From contig JAXFPC010000069.1 of assembly GCA_034180005.1 (NCBI GenBank), positions 1 through 24,555 on the forward strand: 24,555 nucleotides of DNA, written 5' to 3'. Of the stretch, positions 7,997 through 15,079 are shown one piece after another. This stretch comes from JAXFPC01 sp034180005. GTDB lineage: Bacteria; Bacillota; Negativicutes; Acidaminococcales; Acidaminococcaceae. The first letter of the stretch is position 1. Every line of letters begins with the position of its first letter. The notes below the pieces were generated by a model, which did no database searches, was not told the origin of the DNA, and saw only the letters and a list, made by a program, of their open reading frames with translations. The position numbers were made by a program, and so were the translations under genes.

Positions 7997-8809
7997 CTAA
8001 TCTCTTTCAATCAAGTAAGCAACCATGTCGTGCGTTGTTCTTTCTTCTACTGGTGGCATTTTCATATATTCTCCATAAAGACCTTTTAAATATTCTTCCC
8101 AACAAGAAAAAATTGGAAACAGATGTCCCTCAAACTCCACTTCTACAGGCTGTTCAAATTCAGATTTAAGCATTCGTTCCCCGATACCATGCAACCCCCA
8201 TGTAATGACTCCAACATATTTGCACTCATCGTAAGAATATTGAGTGGCAATTTTTTCCAATTGTTCAATGCATCTTCTCCTCCCGTACAATCTGGCGATC
8301 GGTTTGGCTATATATTTGGCGCACTTTCTAAAAAATGTTTTCCCTTCACCGATTTTGGCATCATTTAGCAATAACATTCTTCTAAAAAAATCACATTTTC
8401 TATAAATCTGTGAAACTAAATCTACATCTTCCGGCAATCCATCAACAGGAAATATATCTATCCATAAAGAATTGTCAACCGTTTCATCTGAAAAGCGACA
8501 ATCTATTTTTGTTAAGGAGTTGATTAAATTTGTATACGGAGCTACATAATGTCCCAATAGATTTGATTTCAATTTATACTTTTTATCATCAATACTTCCT
8601 AGCAACATCACCATCTTCACATAGTCATTGCGAGGCATGCAAACGTCAATATCATCATCCCATGGAATAAATCCTTTATGTCTAATGGCACCCAACAAAG
8701 TGCCTCCCGCTAAATAATAGGTTAAACCATGTTGTTTACAAAACTCATCAAAATACAATAATATTTCCAGCTCCAATTTTTGAATTTCAGAATGCTCCAA
8801 TTTTCTCAT
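7997..8809 (-). CDS. LicD-family phosphotransferase
   Basis: The 270-residue protein carries the LicD hallmark region YYLAGGTLLGAIRHKGFIPW followed by the acidic metal-binding cluster DDDIDV (about 51-56). LicD proteins move phosphocholine or a polyol-phosphate from a CDP-activated donor to a sugar; mammalian fukutin and FKRP, which use CDP-ribitol, belong to the same superfamily. Being beside an IspD/TarI-type enzyme suggests the two make and use the same CDP donor. No choline kinase or LicC gene is visible, which makes phosphocholine less likely. The start overlaps the upstream GT4 stop in an ATGA junction. Soluble and cytoplasmic by composition. Confidence 0.87.
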   Translation of the reverse strand: MRKLEHSEIQKLELEILLYFDEFCKQHGLTYYLAGGTLLGAIRHKGFIPWDDDIDVCMPRNDYVKMVMLLGSIDDKKYKLKSNLLGHYVAPYTNLINSLTKIDCRFSDETVDNSLWIDIFPVDGLPEDVDLVSQIYRKCDFFRRMLLLNDAKIGEGKTFFRKCAKYIAKPIARLYGRRRCIEQLEKIATQYSYDECKYVGVITWGLHGIGERMLKSEFEQPVEVEFEGHLFPIFSCWEEYLKGLYGEYMKMPPVEERTTHDMVAYLIERD

Positions 8810-9915
8810 TTTTCACCTGCACAGTCATTGACCATCTTTACGAATTTTGGTCCTTCATAAGACAAGTCATATCCGGAATTTTTTAAATCTCCAAAAGTAT
8901 TTATACGCGAAAATTCTTGAATACTTTTTAAAACTCTCATAGACCATATTTGGGGACTATCATTAATTGACAAAAACTCAACATTTTTAGTGATTTCTAA
9001 TTCTTTCGTTATCTTATCAGAAAAGAAACAAGGCAATCCACTTGCCTGTGCCTCAATCCCAACAACAGGGAGTCCTTCAAATCTTGACGGCAAAACAAAA
9101 CAGTCCATAGCTTGATAGTATCTGGATACATCAGACCGAAATCCAGTAATTTTAATTGCATTCAAGATGCCATATTTTTCGGCTCTTTTCTTAGTGGATT
9201 CTAAAAACTCTCCCTCACCCACTAATAGAAGTCGAAATTCTTTATTTTGATTATATATTTCATAAAAAACATCTAAAATGTAATCGTGGTTCTTTTGATA
9301 TGAAAATCTTCCAATATGCCCAATAACTTTCAGGTTCTCATTTCCAAATAATTCAAATTTTATTTTTTTTGCCTCCACATCATTAAAGGCAAACTCTCCA
9401 ACATCTATAGCGTTATGAACTAAACACATTTTAGAATCATAACCACCAAACATCCATTTATACGCCAATCTTGAACAAGCTAACTTTTTGTCCAAGAACC
9501 TATTACACACACATCTACTTATATAGTGCAATACTTTCAACAAAATTCTTTTTCTATTATCCTTAATATCAATCATTGTATTATGACTGTGAAAAATAAC
9601 CTTTTTAACTCCTCCGAATTTCAATGCAGCCAACAACAAAACATTTGAAAAGCCCAAATTACAGTAAGCTATGTCATAATTATTACATAAGCATATGTTT
9701 CTTAGTTCTCTAAAAAAGGCGTACGGTGTCGACAGTCTTGGAATTTCTATATACTTGAACCCGCTTCGTTCGTACTTGTCAAAATACGATGGTTTTTTAC
9801 AGCTAAACACAAAATCAATGGTATACTCTTTATCAAAAAAAGAAAATAATGAAAGCATTATTTTTTCAACTCCACCATACGTATCTGTCAAACCATATAC
9901 CAATATTTTTTTCAT
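8806..9915 (-). CDS. GT4 family glycosyltransferase
   Basis: This 369-residue GT-B fold enzyme shows TYGGVEKIML near the N-terminus (12-21), the domain-linking VHNAIDVGEF (166-175), GHIGRFSYQKNHDYIL (199-214), and the nucleotide-sugar binding PSRFEGLPVVGIEAQASG (276-293) with the two glutamates of the E-x7-E motif at about 280 and 289 (spacing 8 or so by my count). These are features of retaining GT4 enzymes. It would add a sugar to the repeat unit. GAGGGAATA precedes the ATG, 7 bases after the stop of the upstream gene; it is coupled to licD downstream. Lower GC than the flanking housekeeping genes fits a transferred capsule locus. Confidence 0.87.
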   Translation of the reverse strand: MKKILVYGLTDTYGGVEKIMLSLFSFFDKEYTIDFVFSCKKPSYFDKYERSGFKYIEIPRLSTPYAFFRELRNICLCNNYDIAYCNLGFSNVLLLAALKFGGVKKVIFHSHNTMIDIKDNRKRILLKVLHYISRCVCNRFLDKKLACSRLAYKWMFGGYDSKMCLVHNAIDVGEFAFNDVEAKKIKFELFGNENLKVIGHIGRFSYQKNHDYILDVFYEIYNQNKEFRLLLVGEGEFLESTKKRAEKYGILNAIKITGFRSDVSRYYQAMDCFVLPSRFEGLPVVGIEAQASGLPCFFSDKITKELEITKNVEFLSINDSPQIWSMRVLKSIQEFSRINTFGDLKNSGYDLSYEGPKFVKMVNDCAGEK

Positions 9916-9922
9916 TATTCCC

Positions 9923-10996
9923 TCACACCAAAAATTGATTTATTCTCTTTATGTATTCCTTTTGTTCTTCCAATACTATACTCAGTAGATGTTGAAAATT
10001 TTGATTTAATTTTTCTTCATTTATGCCCGCAAGATAATTCATCAGCATGTTTTGTACATTATCCCTAAACACATCAACTGTCAATCCTATGCCATATGTC
10101 TCAACAATCTCTCCAAGAAACGTCCCTTTGGAAGCAAGTATAGGTTTTTTGAACAATAATGCATCGTATAACCTGTTTGGCAAAGCTGTTGTCACTTCCA
10201 AAGAGGCAGTACCGTAAATCGAATTAATAATATCAATATCCTCATATATACGCTGCTTATCTTCATTCGAAAATCTACCCGTAAATTTCACATTTTCAAA
10301 TCTGTTAATATTACAAAAATTTTCTAATGGACAATCCGGATTCATAGCTCCGGAATACTGAATACTAAATATTTCATCTCTCAAATTACGTATAAGAGCA
10401 GAATTTTCATTAAAGTATCTAATACTTCCCACAAAACCAATAACAAACCTTTTCTTATTTTTCAAGTCAATCTTAGCATCTCTAAAATTACCTTCATTGC
10501 TGATATTATGCGAGATTACATAATCGTAAGGAGCAAGAAATTTCAGAAATCCTCTAGACGATATACAAGTAAAAGATGACTTTTTTACTAATTCCATTAA
10601 TCTATCTCTATAAAAATTATATTTTTCATAAGTATAATCTCTTATATCCAAGATATACCTTTTTTCATATTCTTTTCCTATCAAATCAGATATCATTACA
10701 GGCGCTAACGAATCTATAAGAATTAAATGTGTGTATTTATTTTCAGCAATTATTTGCCTTAGTTTCCTTTGATACATAAACATAGGATAAATCTTTTTAA
10801 GCTTATTTCCCCCAAAAGAGCATTGTAAATTGAAAATATAAAAATTATCTTTATGCATAAACTCATTTAATCCTGAACGCTCCCATAAAAACAAATCATA
10901 TTCTATATTGTTTTTCCTACAAGCTTCTTCATAAATTTTTATGTATGGAGCACGCTCATATGGAACCGTATCAACAATCAAAATTTTTTTTTGCAT
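9923..10996 (-). CDS. GT4-like glycosyltransferase with an A9 tract at its start
   Basis: The 357-residue protein resembles GT-B glycosyltransferases: an N-terminal Rossmann start KKILIVDTVPYERAPY, a mid-protein VIGFVGSIRYFNEN (start of the second domain) and a C-terminal PNRLYDALLFKKPILAS that corresponds to the donor-binding loop. I chose the ATG at 10996, two codons inside a longer TTG-started frame, because GAGG lies 8 bases before it and only 1-2 bases before the TTG. Codons 2-5 contain nine consecutive A residues, a slippage-prone tract. The gene lies 18 bases downstream of the DUF4422 stop. Substrate unknown. Confidence 0.75.
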   Translation of the reverse strand: MQKKILIVDTVPYERAPYIKIYEEACRKNNIEYDLFLWERSGLNEFMHKDNFYIFNLQCSFGGNKLKKIYPMFMYQRKLRQIIAENKYTHLILIDSLAPVMISDLIGKEYEKRYILDIRDYTYEKYNFYRDRLMELVKKSSFTCISSRGFLKFLAPYDYVISHNISNEGNFRDAKIDLKNKKRFVIGFVGSIRYFNENSALIRNLRDEIFSIQYSGAMNPDCPLENFCNINRFENVKFTGRFSNEDKQRIYEDIDIINSIYGTASLEVTTALPNRLYDALLFKKPILASKGTFLGEIVETYGIGLTVDVFRDNVQNMLMNYLAGINEEKLNQNFQHLLSIVLEEQKEYIKRINQFLV

Positions 10997-11014
10997 GGCC
11001 AAGCCTCGTTGTTT

Positions 11015-11776
11015 CTATCCTCTAATTTTTCTCTTTAAAAACCCAAATATCTTTTTAGGCCAATTTTGTTTTTCCATGAACACAACCGGCATCTCGACAA
11101 TGCGCAACTGCTTATCATCAAGCCAAACATTAAATAAACGCTCACTTAAAAAGCCAAACACTCTGGCTTCATACTGACTGTAGCCGGAGATATCAATTCT
11201 CTTCTCCAATTCAAAAAGAATATCGAATAACCATCCGCAATACTCATCAAACAACTCTTTTTTCATAACAAACATATTAAGAATATGCAATTTTGTCCCG
11301 TTCATAACCTTATAAAATGATTCACTGTATTCGGGATACATTTCAGTAATAATTTTTTCAACTTCATCCAAATCCCTTTTATTGTGAGCGTGCTCGTATT
11401 GGCTGCGTACAGTTTCAATATAGTAATTGCGTTTTTTCGGCAAAATCACATCATATTCAGATAATAGTTTTTCATAATCTGCACGATTAAACACGGACTT
11501 CTGCTTGCTATTTACATCGCTGCCATGGCTGCCGCTGCAGAAATACCGCCGATAGTGACATAATCCGATATAATCACATTTAAGATTCTTCCATGCCCAA
11601 TACAAACCTGTAAGTTCGCAAAAATTAGCGTTTTTAGACGAAATGTTATCTCCCGTATTATCTCCGACATATCCCAAATCACTTTTGCCTTCTTTTCCCA
11701 CATGCAGTGGTAAATATACTTCATCTTCAGGCATCCAATATGCTTTATGTGTTGCTACGAGAATTTTTATATTCAT
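11015..11776 (-). CDS. DUF4422 family protein, probable glycosyltransferase
   Basis: The 253-residue protein begins KILVATHKAYWMP and contains NFCELTGLYWAWKN (51-64) and DYIGLCHYRRYF (68-79), which are characteristic of the DUF4422 family found in capsule and exopolysaccharide clusters. Members are thought to be glycosyltransferases, although I know of little direct biochemistry. It has no membrane segment. It starts 3 bases after glf ends, with AAGGAAC as the ribosome site inside the end of glf. Directly following glf, it is a reasonable candidate for adding galactofuranose, but that is inference only. Confidence 0.8.
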   Translation of the reverse strand: MNIKILVATHKAYWMPEDEVYLPLHVGKEGKSDLGYVGDNTGDNISSKNANFCELTGLYWAWKNLKCDYIGLCHYRRYFCSGSHGSDVNSKQKSVFNRADYEKLLSEYDVILPKKRNYYIETVRSQYEHAHNKRDLDEVEKIITEMYPEYSESFYKVMNGTKLHILNMFVMKKELFDEYCGWLFDILFELEKRIDISGYSQYEARVFGFLSERLFNVWLDDKQLRIVEMPVVFMEKQNWPKKIFGFLKRKIRG

Positions 11777-11779
11777 CTT

Positions 11780-12901
11780 CTAAAGTTCCTTTTCCGCCAG
11801 CTTCAATGCACTGTCAATGACAGCGTCCATATCATAATACTTATACTCTCCCAACCGACCGCCAAAAATAACTTTTTGCTCTTTATCTGCCAAGTTTTTA
11901 TAGGCCGCATACAATTCACTGTTTTTCTCATCATTAACAGGATAATACGGTTCCTTCCCCGGCTTCCACTCACTGCTGTACTCACGCGAAATTACTGTTT
12001 TAGACAAATCATTGCCTGCCGCATCCTTGCCAAATTCAAACCACTTATGTTCAATGATGCGCGTCCAAGGTGTTTCTTCATCAGTATAGTTAACCGCTGC
12101 GTTACCCTGAAAGTTCTGTTTATCCAATACCTCACTTTCAAAGCGCACACTGCGATATTCCAGATTACCCAGTTTGTAATTAAAGTAAGCGTCAATAGGA
12201 CCTGTATAAACGACTTTCTTGGCCAAATCATCGAATTCTGTTTTATTATCCAAATAATCGGTCCCCAAAAGTACTTCAATGCCCTTCAACATGTTGCCTA
12301 CCATTTTTGTATACCCGCCAACAGGAATACCTTGATATAATGCATTAAAATAATTGTTATCAAAAGTGAAGCGCACAGGTAAACGTTTTATGATAAAAGC
12401 AGGTAATTCACTGCACGCTCTGCCCCACTGCTTTTCGGTGTAGCCTTTGATCAATTTTTTATAAATATCCATACCAACCAAAGAAATGGCTTGTTCTTCT
12501 AGATTTTTAGGCTCGCTGATCCCGGCTTCACGTTTCTGCTCTTCAATTTTGGCCGCAGCTTCTTCCGGAGTTATGACACCCCACATTTTATTGAAAGTGT
12601 ACATATTAAAAGGCAAGCTGAACAATTCACCTCGGTAATTGGCTACCGGCGAATTGGTAAAACGATTAAACTCTGCAAATTGGGTTACAAATTGCCACAC
12701 ATGTCTCAAATTGGTATGAAAAATATGCGCGCCGTAGACGTGCACATTGATTCCTTCAATTTCTTTTGTATAAACATTTCCGGCAATATTTTCTCTCTTA
12801 TCAATAACCAGTACTTTTCTACCGCGCAGTCTGGCTTCATGAGCAAAAACAGCACCGAACAAACCGCTTCCCACAACCAAATAATCAAACTGCTTCTCCA
12901 T
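11780..12901 (-). CDS. glf: UDP-galactopyranose mutase
   Basis: This flavoenzyme converts UDP-galactopyranose to UDP-galactofuranose, the donor for Galf residues in surface glycans. The FAD-binding LVVGSGLFGAVFA motif opens the protein, followed by VIDKRENIAGNVYT, VYGAHIFHT and NRFTNSPVANYRG, all typical of bacterial Glf, and the length (373 residues) is normal. The ATG at 12901 is preferred over an in-frame GTG at 12907 because AGAGAGG lies 9 bases before the ATG but only 3 before the GTG. It is the first gene of the polysaccharide locus and sits behind a leader with promoter-like and terminator-like elements. Confidence 0.95.
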   Translation of the reverse strand: MEKQFDYLVVGSGLFGAVFAHEARLRGRKVLVIDKRENIAGNVYTKEIEGINVHVYGAHIFHTNLRHVWQFVTQFAEFNRFTNSPVANYRGELFSLPFNMYTFNKMWGVITPEEAAAKIEEQKREAGISEPKNLEEQAISLVGMDIYKKLIKGYTEKQWGRACSELPAFIIKRLPVRFTFDNNYFNALYQGIPVGGYTKMVGNMLKGIEVLLGTDYLDNKTEFDDLAKKVVYTGPIDAYFNYKLGNLEYRSVRFESEVLDKQNFQGNAAVNYTDEETPWTRIIEHKWFEFGKDAAGNDLSKTVISREYSSEWKPGKEPYYPVNDEKNSELYAAYKNLADKEQKVIFGGRLGEYKYYDMDAVIDSALKLAEKEL

Positions 12902-12991
12902 TAACACTTACCTCTCTGCATGGCTCAAGTTTTACCATTCTATTATTTTGGCGAATATCGCATTTCAACTGTATAAATTCAGTCCAACACA

Positions 12992-13028
12992 CAGAAAAAT
13001 AGACCCGCCGAACACACTTCGGCAAGTC
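12992..13028 (-). terminator. Terminator-like hairpin in the glf leader (attenuator or exoA terminator)
   Basis: On the minus strand an 11-bp stem (arms 13018-13028 and 13002-13012, two G-U pairs) with a 5-base loop is followed by TATTTTT. It lies about 90 bases before the glf start. It may end transcripts coming from exoA, or act as an attenuator for transcripts started at the promoter-like sites just upstream. Confidence 0.6.
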
Positions 13029-13037
13029 CCCACTAAC

Positions 13038-13066
13038 ATACTATACTTTTTCAAATACTTTTGCAA
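13038..13066 (-). promoter_or_regulatory. Candidate promoter in the glf leader
   Basis: TTGCAA (13061-13066) and TAGTAT (13038-13043) are 17 bases apart on the minus strand. Transcription would start near 13031, so the terminator-like hairpin would form the extreme 5' end of the mRNA. A second -10 match, consensus TATAAT at 13125-13130, lies further upstream without a good -35. Confidence 0.35.
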
Positions 13067-13147
13067 TATGTTTCGGGAAAAATTCGTCATATTTGTGAAC
13101 GGATGCACTATGAAATGCTCGATAATTATATAATATTAAGTTTATTT

Positions 13148-13192
13148 GCCTAAAGTTCGAACAACTGCTTGACAATCATTCGAACTTTAGGC
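13148..13192. repeat. 14-bp perfect inverted repeat with 17-base spacer, between exoA and glf
   Basis: The arm GCCTAAAGTTCGAA (13148-13161) is exactly mirrored at 13179-13192. No T-run follows on either strand, so it is not a standard terminator. It lies immediately upstream of the TATAAT at 13125-13130 and could be an activator site, an mRNA 3'-end stabiliser, or a recombination remnant. Confidence 0.5.
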
Positions 13193-13273
13193 ATCCGTCG
13201 GCTTATTCAGTCAATAAAATTTTAAATATGCAACGGCACGCAAACTCAAATAAAAAATTTGATTCGGCTTCTT

Positions 13274-14026
13274 TTAAAATTCAACTTCAATGCTTACCGG
13301 GCAATGGTCGCTGCCGAATACTTCATTATGTATTTCGGCAGATTTTATTTTGTCGGCTATGCGTTCGGAGGCAAGGAAATAATCTATCCTCCATCCGGCA
13401 TTCTTTTCTCTGGCTTTAAACATATAACTCCACCAGCTGTATTTAATCTCATCCGGATGCAACATTCTGAACGTGTCAACGAAACCCGATTTTTTCAGTT
13501 CTCTGAATTTTTCCCTTTCTTCGTCCGTAAATCCCGCATTCCGGCGATTAGTCTTAGGATTTTTCAGATCGATTTCCTCGGCGGCAACGTTCAAATCACC
13601 GCAGACTATGACGGGCTTTTGTTCATCCAAATTCAGCAAATATTCTCTGAATACATCTTCCCATACCATCCTGTATTCCAAACGTTCCAGTTCGCGCTTG
13701 GAGTTGGGTGTGTATACGGTCACCAGGTAAAAATCGGCGAACTCTGCGGTAATTACACGACCCTCCCGATCGTGTTCCTCCTGACCGATGCCGTATGTTA
13801 CATGCAGCGGCAGTGTTCTGGAAAATATCGCCGTCCCGGAGTAGCCTTTTTTCTCCGCGCTGTTCCAATATTCATAATATCCGTCGAAAACAAAATCGCC
13901 CTGTTCTCGTTGCATTTTCGTTTCCTGCAGGCAGATAATATCCGGCGACTCTTTGCGCAGATATTCGTCAAATCCTTTATTCATACAGGCCCGAAGACCG
14001 TTCACATTCCAAGATATAAATTTCAT
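13274..14026 (-). CDS. exoA: Exodeoxyribonuclease III / AP endonuclease
   Basis: The 250-residue protein is a standard member of the ExoIII/APE1 family that cuts DNA at abasic sites and trims 3' ends in base excision repair. Visible catalytic motifs are FISWNVNGLR (start, with Asn 7), ICLQETK (Glu 35), VYTPNS, VCGDLNVA, WRIDYFL and the terminal GSDHCPV with the catalytic Asp-His pair. Length is normal. GAGAGGTAGAC precedes the ATG. A 15-bp hairpin sits between it and the upstream tctC-like gene, so it could be read through or have a weak promoter of its own. Its codon use is like that of the housekeeping genes, unlike the AT-rich polysaccharide genes beyond it. Confidence 0.95.
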   Translation of the reverse strand: MKFISWNVNGLRACMNKGFDEYLRKESPDIICLQETKMQREQGDFVFDGYYEYWNSAEKKGYSGTAIFSRTLPLHVTYGIGQEEHDREGRVITAEFADFYLVTVYTPNSKRELERLEYRMVWEDVFREYLLNLDEQKPVIVCGDLNVAAEEIDLKNPKTNRRNAGFTDEEREKFRELKKSGFVDTFRMLHPDEIKYSWWSYMFKAREKNAGWRIDYFLASERIADKIKSAEIHNEVFGSDHCPVSIEVEF

Positions 14027-14043
14027 GTCTACCTCTCATACAC

Positions 14044-14078
14044 ATATTCCCTGCGAAATCCTGTTTCGCAGGGAATAT
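14044..14078 (-). terminator. 15-bp perfect hairpin between the tctC-like gene and exoA
   Basis: Arms 14044-14058 and 14064-14078 pair perfectly around a 5-base loop. It follows the tctC-like stop and lies in the leader of exoA. A T-run follows only on the plus strand (14078-14082), so on the minus strand it may end transcription weakly or act as an RNA processing or stability element. Confidence 0.5.
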
Positions 14079-14084
14079 TTTTAC

Positions 14085-15050
14085 TTACTTAGCTGTTTTC
14101 AAAAATTTGGCGTACATTTCATGATCTTCTTTCATCATCTTATCGGCATCTTCACCGACAATGGCGGTAGGATCGATACCTTGTTTCATGAAGTACTCTT
14201 TAAATTCTTTGGACTCGCAAACTTTTTTAGCTGCCTTGCGCAGAACATCCAATTTCTCTTTGGGTGTGTCCTTCGGAGCCACAAGAGCTGCCCAGGCGCG
14301 AACTGTCATATTGTGTCCCAGTTCTTTAAACGTAGGTATATCAGCATACAGCTCGGAGCGTTTTTCCGACATCACCGCTAAAATCTTCAAATTGCCTGCT
14401 TCAACCTGGCTCTTGAAAACGGACGGATCAGCCAAAGTAGCGTCAATATGCTTACCTGCTAATGCCGCAGCTATGTCTGCAGAACCTTTCGGATAAGGAA
14501 CATGTTTGAACTTCACTCCGAATTCCTCTTCGAATGCCAAAGCTGCAACATGCCAAACTGCTCCTACGCCCGAGTTGCCCATCTGAATTTTTCCGGGATT
14601 TTCCTTGGCAAATTTTACGAATTCATCCAAATTGTTATAGGGAGCTTCCTTGGGAACAATTAATGCAGCAGGCGCCGCTATGGGCGCACAGATTGCTGCG
14701 TAATCCGCATAAGTGTTTTTGGTTTTACCTTGATGCGGAAACATGGCCAATTCTACCGTCACCATGCCCAGCGTGTGTCCGTCAGGCTTGCTGTTTGCTG
14801 TTTCCACCATTCCCGTCACACCGCCGCCGTCCGGCTTATTCATCGGAACAAATTTGCTGCCCTGCAATTCTTTTTCCAAAAATTGAGCGATACCTCTAGC
14901 GGAAATATCCGTGCCGCCGCCCGGAGCTTTAGGAATAATTACCGTAATGTCTCCGTCAGCAGGATATGCAGCTTTCTTTTCGCCGCCGCAGCCTGTTGCC
15001 AACAGCGCCAACGTCAAAACTGCCAACATCGCAACCAAAATTTTCTTCAT
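14085..15050 (-). CDS. TctC/Bug-family solute-binding lipoprotein (tripartite tricarboxylate transporter type)
   Basis: The 321-residue protein begins with a lipoprotein signal peptide whose lipobox LATGC places the lipidated cysteine at 21. The mature part carries Bug-family signatures: DITVIIPKAPGGGTDISAR, KPDGGGVTG, KPDGHTLG, and the later QMGNSGVGAVWHVAA and HVPYPKGSADIAAALAGKH. Bug proteins bind small carboxylates outside the membrane for TctA/TctB permeases or for sensing. No tctA or tctB gene is in the window, so it is an orphan receptor here. AAAGGAGAGG precedes the ATG. It probably shares a transcript with the BNR protein immediately upstream (29 bases). Confidence 0.92.
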   Translation of the reverse strand: MKKILVAMLAVLTLALLATGCGGEKKAAYPADGDITVIIPKAPGGGTDISARGIAQFLEKELQGSKFVPMNKPDGGGVTGMVETANSKPDGHTLGMVTVELAMFPHQGKTKNTYADYAAICAPIAAPAALIVPKEAPYNNLDEFVKFAKENPGKIQMGNSGVGAVWHVAALAFEEEFGVKFKHVPYPKGSADIAAALAGKHIDATLADPSVFKSQVEAGNLKILAVMSEKRSELYADIPTFKELGHNMTVRAWAALVAPKDTPKEKLDVLRKAAKKVCESKEFKEYFMKQGIDPTAIVGEDADKMMKEDHEMYAKFLKTAK

Positions 15051-15079
15051 AAATCATACCTCTCCTTTATAATATAAAT

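Noticed and set aside
13169..13174. TTGACA on the plus strand inside the loop of the large inverted repeat
   Set aside because: No -10 match lies 16-18 bases further on, and no plus-strand gene follows.
13259..14092. 277-codon plus-strand frame
   Set aside because: It is fully antisense to exoA, whose catalytic motifs are intact; its own sequence has no recognisable domain.
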